64,000 bases of DNA, taken from assembly GCA_008125075.1 (NCBI GenBank), contig VLTH01000002.1, positions 1,533,451-1,597,450 of the forward strand. The letters run 5' to 3'. This stretch comes from Acetivibrio alkalicellulosi (GTDB lineage: Bacteria; Bacillota; Clostridia; Acetivibrionales; Acetivibrionaceae). This document shows, in pieces, positions 24,804-33,472 of this stretch (the stretch's first letter is position 1; each line of letters begins with the position of its first letter). The notes below the pieces were generated by a model, which saw only the letters and a program-made list of their open reading frames with translations, had not been told where the DNA came from and ran no database searches. The position numbers and the translations under genes were made by a program.

Positions 24804-24829
24804 AAGTCTTAGAGCAAAGTGAAAGACTT
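24804..24829. repeat. R4 hairpin repeat, copy 2
   Basis: AAGTCTT/AAGACTT arms with a 12-nt loop. Its reverse complement shares the arms and the loop start TCACTTTG with 3482-3507. It starts 4 bp after the stop codon of the preceding gene. Confidence 0.5.
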
Positions 24830-24837
24830 AAAAGGGT

Positions 24838-24862
24838 CGGGGCTCGATGCCCCGAGCTTTTT
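24838..24862 (+). terminator. Strong intrinsic terminator
   Basis: CGGGGC-TCGAT-GCCCCG followed by AGCTTTTT on the plus strand. A GC-rich stem in an AT-rich background, ending the unit of the 305-aa protein. Confidence 0.85.
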
Positions 24863-24866
24863 ATTG

Positions 24867-24910
24867 TTGCCAAATAGGCCCCTGTAAAAAATTAAAGTAA
24901 TATTTCAGAC
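24867..24910 (+). repeat. R1 repeat, half copy (d)
   Basis: GCCAAATAGGCC, then AAGTAATATTTC, match the right half of R1a. The left half is absent, replaced by the terminator. Confidence 0.55.
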
Positions 24911-25010
24911 ATTCCTTAGATAAAAAGAAATTATTTATACTTTTATGAATACTATTTTAGTTGTATAATAGTATCATTCTATAGATTAATTTTAGTTGAG
25001 GGGTTAATAT

Positions 25011-26633
25011 ATGAAAAAACAATCCATCGCACAAGGTTTTGCTGTTTTATCCATTGCAAGCATGTGTGCAAAAGTTCTATCAGTTTTGTACATTCCATTC
25101 ATTCGTGCAATACTAGAAGATGAAGGTTATGGAATATATGGTGCAGCTTATCAGGTGTATGTTTTTATATATGTAATTGCAAATTCAGGTATTCCGGTTG
25201 CTATATCAAAATCTATATCAGAACTCACCTCAGTAGGCAATTATAGATATGCTTTTAAAACATTTAAAATATCCAGGTTTTATCTCATTGTTATAGGAAC
25301 GGTACTGGCAATTGCCATGTTTGCTCTTGCTCGACCATTAGCTAATATAGTCAAATTTGAAAAATCTTATTTAGCCATACTTGCGCTATCTCCTACAATA
25401 TTTTTTACTGCTATTGCTTCTGCTTACAGAGGTTATTTTCAAGGCAGAGGAGTTATGACGCCAACTGCAGTTTCCCAGGTAATAGAACAAATAGTTCATA
25501 TAATATTTTCTCTTACTTTTGCTATGCTTTTATTGCAATATGGAATTGAATATGCTTCAGCCGGAGCAACTGTAGGAACAACAATGGGTGCTTTAGCTTC
25601 TGCATTGTTTTTAATGTATGTTTTTTATAAAAATAAAAACTCTATAATACCTGTTGATTATAATCAAAACAATGTAAAAAGATATAGTTTTAAGGAACTT
25701 TCAAACAAGATACTAAATTACAGCCTACCAATTACAATATGCGTTGCAGCTCAATATGCAGGAAATCTAATAGATATGGGAAACACAAAAAGCAGACTTT
25801 TATTTGCAGGTTTTTTAGATGAACAAGCCACTTCACTCTTTGGCTTCCTAGTAAAATATCAGCAGCTTATGAATGTACCTATTTCAATTGTTGTAGCCTT
25901 AGCTGCCACAGTTTTGCCTTCTCTTTCCGGTTCACTTGCTTTAAATGATAAGATACAGTTTGAAAATAAATTAAGGTATGCTATAAGGCTTTGTCTTTTT
26001 ATTGTCATACCATCAGCCATAGGATTCTCAGTACTTAGCGAGCCCATATATTTAGTTTTAAAATTTGGCGAGGGCTCTGAGCTAATGATGTATGGAGCTA
26101 TAGTTTTGGTCTTGATGTCAATTGTTCAAATACAGACCACCATACTGCAAGGTGCTGGTAGACTTTATACAGCAACAACTAATGTTTTGATTGGAATAGT
26201 AGGTAAAATAATTGCAAATTATTTCTTAATTGCTATATATGATATAAATATATATGGAGCAATTATCGGAAGTGTTGTAGGGTTTGGCATTCCTGTTGTT
26301 TTAAATACAATAGCTATTAAAAAATATCTTAAAGTTAAGATTAATTTGATAAATCAGAGTTTTAAACCACTTATATCATCAATTATAATGGGTATTTTTG
26401 TTTACTTAACTTATATAATTGTATTTTTAACTTCTAATTTAATCTTTGGTAAATACCTTTCTAATGCACTTGGAGTATTTCTTTCTGTGATAATAGGTGT
26501 AGCCATTTATATTGTCTCAATGATGCTTATTAAAGGCATCACCTTAGAAGATATTGATCAAATGCCAGGGAAATTAAAAAAATTAATTCCTTCAAAGCTC
26601 TTAAATATAATAACTAAAGCTTCACAAAGTTAA
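25011..26633 (+). CDS. spoVB: Stage V sporulation protein B family flippase
   Basis: 540 aa with about 14 membrane helices. This is a MATE/MOP-superfamily polysaccharide flippase of the SpoVB/MurJ-like group (starts KKQSIAQGFAVLSIASM; contains AYRGYFQGRGVMTPTAVSQ). SpoVB is needed for cortex peptidoglycan during spore formation and probably flips a lipid-linked precursor. Clostridia often have several paralogues, so the exact role is inferred. It ends 7 bp before the convergent Rrf2 gene. A TATAAT at 24964-24969 lies upstream, but no good -35 box. Confidence 0.88.
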   Translation: MKKQSIAQGFAVLSIASMCAKVLSVLYIPFIRAILEDEGYGIYGAAYQVYVFIYVIANSGIPVAISKSISELTSVGNYRYAFKTFKISRFYLIVIGTVLAIAMFALARPLANIVKFEKSYLAILALSPTIFFTAIASAYRGYFQGRGVMTPTAVSQVIEQIVHIIFSLTFAMLLLQYGIEYASAGATVGTTMGALASALFLMYVFYKNKNSIIPVDYNQNNVKRYSFKELSNKILNYSLPITICVAAQYAGNLIDMGNTKSRLLFAGFLDEQATSLFGFLVKYQQLMNVPISIVVALAATVLPSLSGSLALNDKIQFENKLRYAIRLCLFIVIPSAIGFSVLSEPIYLVLKFGEGSELMMYGAIVLVLMSIVQIQTTILQGAGRLYTATTNVLIGIVGKIIANYFLIAIYDINIYGAIIGSVVGFGIPVVLNTIAIKKYLKVKINLINQSFKPLISSIIMGIFVYLTYIIVFLTSNLIFGKYLSNALGVFLSVIIGVAIYIVSMMLIKGITLEDIDQMPGKLKKLIPSKLLNIITKASQS

Positions 26634-26640
26634 TACTTCT

Positions 26641-27081
26641 TTAGATATAGTACATTAGGGACTGATTATTTTTTTTATATTCTAATATCAAATCCTCTAA
26701 AGTTATTGAATCAACTACACTATTTATGCTCTCATTTATTTTATCCCATACATTAGCTTTCAGACAGCTCTCTACAGTATTTACTTTTGAATATTCTTCT
26801 TTTTTATCATCATATACTAAAAGGCTACCTTCTAAACACCTTAAAATTTCTCCAATAGTTATGTTAGATGGATTCCTTGAAAGCATATACCCTCCCTGAG
26901 GTCCTTTTATACTTTTAACAAGCTCGGATTTTCTCAGTAAAGAAAAAACCTGTTCCATGTAACTTTCTGAAATTTCTTGCCTTTCTGCTATGCTGTTTAA
27001 TGATACATGTTCTCCTTTTGAATTAACAGCTAAGTCCACCATTGCCCTTAATCCATATCTTCCTTTTGTTGATATTTTCAT
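26641..27081 (-). CDS. Rrf2-family transcriptional repressor (CymR-like)
   Basis: 146 aa. The N-terminal winged helix is KISTKGRYGLRAMVDLA, with HVSLNSIAERQEISESYMEQ as recognition region, then IKGPQGGYMLSRNPSNITIG. IscR-type members ligate an Fe-S cluster with three cysteines after residue 90. Here only one remains in that stretch (VESCLKANVW), so the protein is more like CymR, the cysteine-metabolism repressor, than IscR. The ATG at 27081 is preferred over the GTG at 27090. No iscS or cysteine gene is adjacent. A 9-bp palindrome over its own -10 box suggests self-repression. Confidence 0.87.
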   Translation of the reverse strand: MKISTKGRYGLRAMVDLAVNSKGEHVSLNSIAERQEISESYMEQVFSLLRKSELVKSIKGPQGGYMLSRNPSNITIGEILRCLEGSLLVYDDKKEEYSKVNTVESCLKANVWDKINESINSVVDSITLEDLILEYKKNNQSLMYYI

Positions 27082-27119
27082 AATTCTCACCCAATCCCTA
27101 GTATTCCAATATGTTTTAT

Positions 27120-27155
27120 GTTTTTATAATACTATATAAAAACCTTATCTGTCAA
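27120..27155 (-). promoter_or_regulatory. Promoter of the Rrf2 gene with palindromic operator
   Basis: On the minus strand TTGACA (27150-27155) and TATTAT (27126-27131) are 18 bp apart. The perfect inverted repeat GTTTTTATA-N6-TATAAAAAC (27120-27143) covers the -10 box, the position expected for a repressor site. Confidence 0.65.
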
Positions 27156-27162
27156 CGATAGA

Positions 27163-27188
27163 AAAACAACTCCCTTAAGAGTTGTTTT
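27163..27188. terminator. Hairpin terminator
   Basis: AAAACAACTC-CCTTAA-GAGTTGTTTT, a perfect 10-bp stem flanked by A and T runs. It lies between rnhA and the Rrf2 promoter and can stop rnhA transcripts. Confidence 0.65.
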
Positions 27189-27202
27189 ATACTATTCTTC
27201 TC

Positions 27203-27231
27203 AAAAAGTTTGCTTTTTTAGCAAACTTTTT
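27203..27231. terminator. Hairpin terminator after rnhA
   Basis: Perfect 12-bp arms AAAAAGTTTGCT and AGCAAACTTTTT with a 5-nt loop. Together with the neighbouring hairpins it forms a tandem array downstream of rnhA. Confidence 0.7.
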
Positions 27232-27253
27232 AGAAGATATAGTTCCTCTGTTT

Positions 27254-27299
27254 ATCGCAGCGGAACTTAACTACTATGATTTGAAGCTTCCGCTGCGAT
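27254..27299. repeat. GC-rich inverted repeat next to the rnhA stop
   Basis: ATCGCAGCGGAACTT and AAG-C-TTCCGCTGCGAT pair over 15 bp with a single bulged C and a 15-nt loop. It begins 4 bp after the rnhA stop codon and has no T run directly behind it. Confidence 0.6.
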
Positions 27300-27302
27300 A
27301 TG

Positions 27303-27812
27303 TTATACACCAATTTCCACTTGACTATACTCATCATCAGACCTTATATCTTCAGGTAAGTTTTCTTTCACGGCTGCCTCAGTTGCCAATTGGTCACATC
27401 GTTCATTTAGTGGAATGCCTGCATGTCCTTTTACCCATTTAAACTGTACATTGTGAGACTCCATTGCAGCTAATAACCTTTTCCACAAATCAATATTCTT
27501 TGGCCTTTCCTTGCTTTTTGGACCTTTATACCATCCAAACCGTTTCCATTTAGATACCCAACCTAAACTCATTGCATCCACGATATATTTTGAATCTGAA
27601 AATACAGTTACTGTACAAGGTGCTTTTAAAGCTTCTAAACCTACAATTACAGCCGTCAATTCCATTCTATTATTTGTGGTATTACTAAACCCACCTGATA
27701 ATTCCTTTTTAATCTCCTTACCATTTTTATTATGTAGTAAAACAGCTCCATAACCACCTGGACCAGGATTATTAAGACATGCCCCATCTGTATAAATTGT
27801 AACTTGATGCAC
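27303..27812 (-). CDS. rnhA: Ribonuclease HI
   Basis: 169 aa, type I RNase H. Catalytic residues are in [12 protein letters not shown] (Asp 9), NRMELTAV (Glu near 51), VFSDSKYIV (Asp near 73) and [12 protein letters not shown] (Asp near 139). A basic segment [13 protein letters not shown] is present. The enzyme removes RNA from RNA-DNA hybrids in replication and repair. The GTG start follows GAGGTG at 5 nt. It lies 31 bp downstream of nrdG, so it may be carried on the nrdDG transcript. Confidence 0.95.
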   Translation of the reverse strand: MHQVTIYTDGACLNNPGPGGYGAVLLHNKNGKEIKKELSGGFSNTTNNRMELTAVIVGLEALKAPCTVTVFSDSKYIVDAMSLGWVSKWKRFGWYKGPKSKERPKNIDLWKRLLAAMESHNVQFKWVKGHAGIPLNERCDQLATEAAVKENLPEDIRSDDEYSQVEIGV

Positions 27813-27843
27813 TTTTTCACCTCAAAACTTCTATAACCTTAAA

Positions 27844-28521
27844 TTATGCACAAATCTCTATACCTCTTGTTTCAATTCGATTAACCCTTCCTGATAGATG
27901 CTTTAAAACACCAGAAAGCAATAGATCACCAGATACTTTTCCAACGCCTCGGTATTTTTGTAAAACGTATAAGCTAGCGCCTGAAATTGCTCTTGATATT
28001 TCAATAATATCATTTAAATCAAGACCAGGTGCCATAGTAGTTCTAAACTCGTAATCTATTCTTTCCTCTCTTAGAATATCTATACTTTTTTTTATGCTGT
28101 CAATATTTATATTTGTTCCACACACCTTATGGTACTTTTTAAAAGGTGCTTTAATATCCATAGCTATATAATCAATAAGCTCTTTTGATATCAGCTTATC
28201 AATAACCATAGGGTTTGTTCCATTAGTATCTAGTTTAACCAAATATCCAAGCCTTTTAACATCTTTTATGAATTCCTCAATATCATCCTGAAGAGTGGGC
28301 TCGCCTCCACTTATTGTTACTCCATCTAAAAAACCCTTTCTTCCTTTAAGAAACTCTAATATACTAGTAGTATCAATTACTGCGTTAGCATCATTTTCAT
28401 CTATAAGCATTTTGTTATGGCAATAAAAACAGTTCATATTACAGCTTAAAGTAAAAACAACAGCGCATATTTTCTTTGGATAATCCACAAAAGAATTCTT
28501 ATGAAATCCGGCTATTCTCAT
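27844..28521 (-). CDS. nrdG: Anaerobic ribonucleotide reductase activating enzyme
   Basis: 225 aa radical-SAM protein. The 4Fe-4S ligands are in LSCNMNCFYCHNK (CX3CX2C), followed by the SAM-binding ISGGEPTLQ. It generates the glycyl radical on NrdD using SAM under anaerobic conditions. It is longer than the E. coli protein (154 aa) and closer to the pyruvate-formate-lyase-activase-like version common in Clostridia. Its ATG overlaps the nrdD stop by 4 bp, so both are translated together under NrdR control. Confidence 0.93.
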   Translation of the reverse strand: MRIAGFHKNSFVDYPKKICAVVFTLSCNMNCFYCHNKMLIDENDANAVIDTTSILEFLKGRKGFLDGVTISGGEPTLQDDIEEFIKDVKRLGYLVKLDTNGTNPMVIDKLISKELIDYIAMDIKAPFKKYHKVCGTNINIDSIKKSIDILREERIDYEFRTTMAPGLDLNDIIEISRAISGASLYVLQKYRGVGKVSGDLLLSGVLKHLSGRVNRIETRGIEICA

Positions 28522-30611
28522 GATACTTTCTCCACAACCTTAAATTTTCTTCTTATAAAATACTCCTCTTTTTTTCCGATATTAAAATTTTCAACAGGTC
28601 TTAAATAACCTGTCACTCTTGACCACACTTCTGTTTTTGCTTCACATTCAGGGCATTTAAAATGCTCACCCTTTATATATCCATGATCTTTGCAAATACT
28701 AAATGTTGGAGTAATTGATATATAAGGCATACTGTAATTTGTAAACACCTTTTTAATCAAAGCCTTGCAAAGCTCAATATCTTCAATACTTTCACCTATA
28801 TAAAGATGTTGAACAGTTCCACCTGTATAAAGTGACTGTAAACCGTCCTGAAGCTCTAAAACTTCAAAAATATCATCAGTATATTCTACAGGAAGTTGGG
28901 TTGAATTTGTATAGTACGGCGTATCCTTACCTGCTGTAATAATATCTGGATATTTTTCTTTATCAAGACTTGCCAATCTGTATGAAGTACCTTCTGCAGG
29001 AGTAGCTTCAAGATTATAAAAATGTCCTGTTTCATTTTGAAACTCTACTAAAACATCCCTAAGATAGTTCATTATATCTATTGCAAATCTCTGACCTTCT
29101 TTAGATCCAATATCTTTTCCCATAAAGTTTTCCAATGCCTCATTCATGCCAATTATGCCTATGGTACTAAAATGATTATACCAATACTGCCCAGTCCTTT
29201 CCTTAACATTTCTTAAAAAGTGTGTTGAGTAAGGATAAAGTCCTTTTTGGGACTGGTGCTCTATTATTTTTCTCTTTATCTCAAGTGAGGTCTTTCCTAT
29301 GTTTGCCATTCTCCATAATCTAGCCTTAAACTCACTTTCAGACTTTGAAAGGTATCCTATTCTTGCTAAGTTTATAGTAAATACTCCTATTGATCCTGTC
29401 AAAGGATTACTGCCAAAAAGCCCTCCACCTCTTTTACGAAGTTCTGTTGTGTCAAGACGAAGACGACAACACATTGATACAGCATCTTCTGGAGATAAAT
29501 CAGAATTAACATAATTTGCAAAGTATGGTATCCCATATTTGCAGGTTATTTTCATAAATTCATCAACCACAGAATTATTCCAATCAAAATTCTTTGTTAT
29601 ATTTATTGTTGGAATTGGAAATGTAAATACCCTTCCCTTAGCATCACCTTCTAACATAACACTACAAAAGGCTTTGTTAAACATATCCATTTCCTCTTGA
29701 AAATCCTTATATGTTGCATCTAAGTATTTTCCACCAATTATTACTGGCTCATCTTTTAGTGTTGAAGGTACAGTAATATCAAATGTAAGATTTGAAAATG
29801 GGCATTGAAAACCTACTCTTGTAGGCACATTTATATTAAAAATAAACTCCTGAATACACTGCCTTACTTGTTCAAACGTCATATTGTCATTACGTATGAA
29901 CGGCGCACAATATGTATCAATACTAGACCATGCTTGAGCACCAGCTGTCTCCCCTTGAGTAGTAAAAGTAGAGTTTACTATTTGTCCTAAGAAAGACCTT
30001 AAATGCCTCGCAGGTTTACTTTCAACTTTTCCATAAACACCGCCAAAACCATCTAAAAGAAGCTGTCTTAAATCCCATCCAGCACAGTATGGCCCAAAGA
30101 AACCTAAGTCATGTATATGGCACTCTCCATTTTCATGTGCTTCCCTCACTTCTGTTGGATATATTTCATGTAGCCAGTATTTTTTTGTAAATGTTTCTCT
30201 TATGTAGTTATTTAAACCATTTACACTTTTTTGAGTGTTAGCATTTTCCTGTATATGCCAATCCTTGTCTCCAAGATAGTCTGTGAACATTCCAATAGTT
30301 GCACCTACTAAAGCATTTAAATCCCTAGCACTTTTTCTTTTTTCTCTATATAATATATATGCTTTTGCTGTCTTTGCATGTCCTTCTTCTATAAGAACTT
30401 TTTCAACAAGATCCTGTATTTGCTCTACTTCTGGCTCTCTGTCAGCATAAATTTTTTCTGCCACTTCCACCACTTGTTTGCAAAGTTTTTCTGACATGCT
30501 AAAATCACTACCACCACAGGCAGTTGCAGCTTTATAAATAGCCCATGTTATTTTCTCTGGCTGAAATCTTTCGTACCTTCCATCTCGTTTTGTAATTTTT
30601 GTAATCATCAA
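28518..30611 (-). CDS. nrdD: Anaerobic ribonucleoside-triphosphate reductase
   Basis: 697 aa. An N-terminal ATP-cone (residues 1-95, TKRDGRYERFQPEKITWAI) regulates activity. The catalytic core includes FFGPYCAGWDL and STFTTQGETAGAQAWSS. Near the C-terminus lie the zinc cysteines (ICKDHGY, then FKCPECE) and the glycyl-radical site RVTGYLRP. It reduces ribonucleotides to deoxyribonucleotides without oxygen. The operon has a near-perfect promoter with two NrdR boxes. The catalytic and zinc motifs I looked for are intact. Confidence 0.95.
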   Translation of the reverse strand: MMITKITKRDGRYERFQPEKITWAIYKAATACGGSDFSMSEKLCKQVVEVAEKIYADREPEVEQIQDLVEKVLIEEGHAKTAKAYILYREKRKSARDLNALVGATIGMFTDYLGDKDWHIQENANTQKSVNGLNNYIRETFTKKYWLHEIYPTEVREAHENGECHIHDLGFFGPYCAGWDLRQLLLDGFGGVYGKVESKPARHLRSFLGQIVNSTFTTQGETAGAQAWSSIDTYCAPFIRNDNMTFEQVRQCIQEFIFNINVPTRVGFQCPFSNLTFDITVPSTLKDEPVIIGGKYLDATYKDFQEEMDMFNKAFCSVMLEGDAKGRVFTFPIPTINITKNFDWNNSVVDEFMKITCKYGIPYFANYVNSDLSPEDAVSMCCRLRLDTTELRKRGGGLFGSNPLTGSIGVFTINLARIGYLSKSESEFKARLWRMANIGKTSLEIKRKIIEHQSQKGLYPYSTHFLRNVKERTGQYWYNHFSTIGIIGMNEALENFMGKDIGSKEGQRFAIDIMNYLRDVLVEFQNETGHFYNLEATPAEGTSYRLASLDKEKYPDIITAGKDTPYYTNSTQLPVEYTDDIFEVLELQDGLQSLYTGGTVQHLYIGESIEDIELCKALIKKVFTNYSMPYISITPTFSICKDHGYIKGEHFKCPECEAKTEVWSRVTGYLRPVENFNIGKKEEYFIRRKFKVVEKVS

Positions 30612-30770
30612 GACAACTCCTATACACTATTTTTTACTCTATCAAAGAAGTGAAATTGAAATATCCAATCCATAAAACACCTTAATGCAAAAAACTTCTC
30701 ACTGCCATTTTTTCACACTTTAGTACTTTCATAGATTGAAAAGTTTGATAATCTCAATACTCAAAAACAA

Positions 30771-30786
30771 ACTACATATTGATGTA
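30771..30786 (-). promoter_or_regulatory. NrdR box 2
   Basis: ACTACATATTGATGTA resembles the NrdR consensus ACACWATATNTWGTGT at its core. It lies just downstream of the nrdD -10 box and about 29 bp, centre to centre, from box 1. That matches the paired arrangement of NrdR sites. Confidence 0.7.
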
Positions 30787-30789
30787 TGA

Positions 30790-30818
30790 ATTATATCATA
30801 CACAATATGTAGTGTCAA
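30790..30818 (-). promoter_or_regulatory. Sigma-A promoter of nrdDG
   Basis: On the minus strand TTGACA (30813-30818) and TATAAT (30790-30795), both perfect, are 17 bp apart. The first NrdR box fills the spacer, so repressor binding would block RNA polymerase. Confidence 0.85.
30800..30815 (-). promoter_or_regulatory. NrdR box 1
   Basis: ACACAATATGTAGTGT fits the NrdR consensus ACACWATATNTWGTGT at all defined positions. It lies between the -35 and -10 boxes of nrdD. Confidence 0.8.
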
Positions 30819-30865
30819 CACAAATTCTATTCTTTAAGTACATATTTTTTAAGGTGCACAATTTT

Positions 30866-31038
30866 TAAGTGAAGAAAACACTCCAGAAACTTAAGTTACG
30901 CAGTCTAGAGCCTGTAAATACTTCTCGGGGTCGAGCAAAACTCGTTTCACTCAAACAATGCTCTCCCTTTACTCGTTGCATTAACAGGCTCTATAACATG
31001 CTTCACAATGTTTCTTCCATGTTTTTCTTCACATTCAC
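30866..31038 (-). repeat. R2 repeat, copy b
   Basis: The reverse complement of this stretch follows 52102-52268 closely: ATGGAAGAAACATTG, AGAGCCTGTTAATG, GAGAGCATTGTTTGAG, CGAGTTTTGC and TATTTACAGGCTCTA are shared. AGAGCCTGT and ACAGGCTCT form inverted arms. It lies 13 bp after the metH stop codon. Confidence 0.75.
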
Positions 31039-31051
31039 TAAATAAACCTTT

Positions 31052-33472
31052 TTAAGCCCTTCCTGCTAATTTGTTTGCAAGCTTTACAGCAGAATAAGCA
31101 TCTTCTGAGTATCCATCTGCGCCGATTTCTTTTGCATAAGCAGAATCTACAACGGCACCACCTATCATTATCTTAGCATCAAGCCCTTCTTTTTTTGCAA
31201 CTTTGACAACTTCTTTCATTTCAATCATTGTAGTTGTCATAAGAGCAGAAAGACCTATTATACGGGCATTTTTTTCACGGGCATTTTTCACAATCTCTTG
31301 AGCACTTACATCTTTTCCTAAATCAACAACATCAAATCCATAGTTTTTAAGCATAAGTCCAACTATATTTTTACCAATATCATGTATGTCCCCTTTTACA
31401 GTTGCAAGGACAATACGTACTTTTTCCTCTCTGGTATCTTCTTTAAGTAATAATGGCTCAACAAAATTAAATCCTTCTTTCATTGCTTCTGCGCTTTGTA
31501 TAAGCTGAGGTAGAAAGTACTCTTTTTTGTCATATAAATCTCCAACACGAGTTATTGCAGGAATAAGACACTTATCAACTATAAAAGAAGCTTCCCTTCC
31601 CTCTTTTAGTCCTGTATCAATAAGGTTTTTAATGTTTTCTGTATCTCCCTTAACTACAGCATCATATATTCTCTCCTCTGTGCTAAGCTCTATAACATTT
31701 TTCACAGTTGCAGGTTTATCACTTTTTTTTGCTCCAAAATGCTCAATATATTTTATACTATTTTTATCTTTACCTGTCAGCACATCTGAGGCCATTTTAA
31801 TACTCATCAGTATCTCACTTGATGGGTTTGATATAGCCATAGTGAGTCCATTTCCTATTGCCATTGCCAAAAATGCAGTATTTACCCAACTTCTTTCAGG
31901 AAGCCCAAAAGACACATTTGAAAGCCCCACAATGGAACCAGTTTTAAAAATATCTGAACACCACTTTATAACCTTTAATGTCTCTATTGCAGCATTTTGA
32001 TCAGATGATACAGTCATTACAAGACCATCTACAACTATGTCCTCTTTTGAAAAACCATATTTTACTGCTTCTTCATATACATCTTCAATAATTTTAAATC
32101 TATCTTCAGCCCTTTGAGGTACCCCCTCATCATTTAAAGGCAGAAGTATAAACATAGCACCATATTTAGATGCTATAGGAAGAAGCTTTTCTAGCTTGGT
32201 CTTTTCAGCAGAAATTGAATTTATCAGTGCCCGACCAGGATAAATCCTAAGTGCTCCCTCTAATACTTCAGGTGATGATGAGTCTAAGCAAAGTGGTGCA
32301 TCAACTGTGGTAGTAAGAAACTGTACAGTGTTTACCATAGTCTCTTTTTCATCTATTCCCGGCATACCTACATTTACATCTAATATTGCTGCTCCCTTTT
32401 CAATCTGCTCATTGGCAAATGTTCTAATCTGAGAGGTTTTACCTTCCTTTAACTCCTCCTGTAGCTTCTTTTTACCTGTTGGATTTATTCTTTCACCAAC
32501 AACAGCAACAGGTTCATTTGCTCCAATATAAACAGTTTTTCTAGAGGATGTAACACAGCTTATAATTTTAGGTTCTATAGCCTTTGGTTTAAAACCTTTT
32601 ATATTATTTTTGATTTGCTCAATATATAGGGGTGAAGTACCACAACACCCACCTAAAAGGTTAACTCCTGCATCTATAAATTCTTTTACATAGGATCCAA
32701 ACTCATCTTCTCCCATGTCAAAACATGTTTTTCCATCAATTAACCTTGGAAGTCCTGCATTGGGCTTTGCCAAAAGTGGAACTTTAGCATAGGGTTTCAT
32801 TGCCTTTATTACTTTTAACATGTCTTCAGGTCCTGTAGAACAATTACAGCCAACAGCATCGGCTCCAAGACTTTGAAAAGTGATAATTGCTGTAACAGGA
32901 TCAGTTCCTGTAAGTGTTCTCCCACTTTCATCAAATGTCATGCTTACACAAACTGGCAGATCACAACACTCTTTTACAGCAAGCAAAGCTGCCCTTGCCT
33001 CTTGAATATCAACCATTGTCTCTATAACAAAAAAATCTACTCCACCTGCTAAAAGACCCTTTACCTGCTCTTTAAAAATATCCACAGCTTTTTCAAAGGG
33101 CATATTACCAAATGGTGCTATAAAATGTCCTGTTGGCGCAATATCTCCTGCAACAAATCCATTGTCTAAAACAGCTTCTTTTGATATTTGGGCAAGTTTT
33201 TTGTTAATTTCAAAAACCTCATGACCCAAACCAAATTCAGAAAGTTTTCCACCGTTTCCTCCAAATGTACAGGAATAAACAACTTTAGAACCAGCTTTTA
33301 TGTATTCTCTTTGAACATTTATTAAGACTTCTGGGTTTTCGGACACCCATTTTTCAGGACAAACCCCGGAAGGCATTCCTCTTTTTTGAAGTTCAGTGCC
33401 TGTTGCACCATCTAAAACCATTATATTTTCTTTTAGATATTTTCTAAACTCTAATTTGTTCAAATTATTCAA
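31052..33472 (-). CDS. metH: Cobalamin-dependent methionine synthase, core (no activation domain)
   Basis: 806 aa. Residues 1-285: homocysteine-binding domain with zinc ligands in GCNCSTGP and GGCCGTSP. About 305-570: pterin-binding domain (GERINPTGKKKLQEEL). About 600-806: cobalamin-binding cap and Rossmann domain with KGDIHDIGKN, whose His binds cobalt. It transfers a methyl group from methyl-tetrahydrofolate to homocysteine. E. coli MetH (about 1,230 aa) has a C-terminal reactivation domain; here that domain is the separate gene directly upstream, overlapping by 8 bp. I see no cobalamin or SAM riboswitch ahead of the pair. Confidence 0.92.
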   Translation of the reverse strand: MNNLNKLEFRKYLKENIMVLDGATGTELQKRGMPSGVCPEKWVSENPEVLINVQREYIKAGSKVVYSCTFGGNGGKLSEFGLGHEVFEINKKLAQISKEAVLDNGFVAGDIAPTGHFIAPFGNMPFEKAVDIFKEQVKGLLAGGVDFFVIETMVDIQEARAALLAVKECCDLPVCVSMTFDESGRTLTGTDPVTAIITFQSLGADAVGCNCSTGPEDMLKVIKAMKPYAKVPLLAKPNAGLPRLIDGKTCFDMGEDEFGSYVKEFIDAGVNLLGGCCGTSPLYIEQIKNNIKGFKPKAIEPKIISCVTSSRKTVYIGANEPVAVVGERINPTGKKKLQEELKEGKTSQIRTFANEQIEKGAAILDVNVGMPGIDEKETMVNTVQFLTTTVDAPLCLDSSSPEVLEGALRIYPGRALINSISAEKTKLEKLLPIASKYGAMFILLPLNDEGVPQRAEDRFKIIEDVYEEAVKYGFSKEDIVVDGLVMTVSSDQNAAIETLKVIKWCSDIFKTGSIVGLSNVSFGLPERSWVNTAFLAMAIGNGLTMAISNPSSEILMSIKMASDVLTGKDKNSIKYIEHFGAKKSDKPATVKNVIELSTEERIYDAVVKGDTENIKNLIDTGLKEGREASFIVDKCLIPAITRVGDLYDKKEYFLPQLIQSAEAMKEGFNFVEPLLLKEDTREEKVRIVLATVKGDIHDIGKNIVGLMLKNYGFDVVDLGKDVSAQEIVKNAREKNARIIGLSALMTTTMIEMKEVVKVAKKEGLDAKIMIGGAVVDSAYAKEIGADGYSEDAYSAVKLANKLAGRA

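Noticed and set aside
31527-32000. 157-aa plus-strand frame inside metH
   Set aside because: Antisense shadow without ribosome-binding site.
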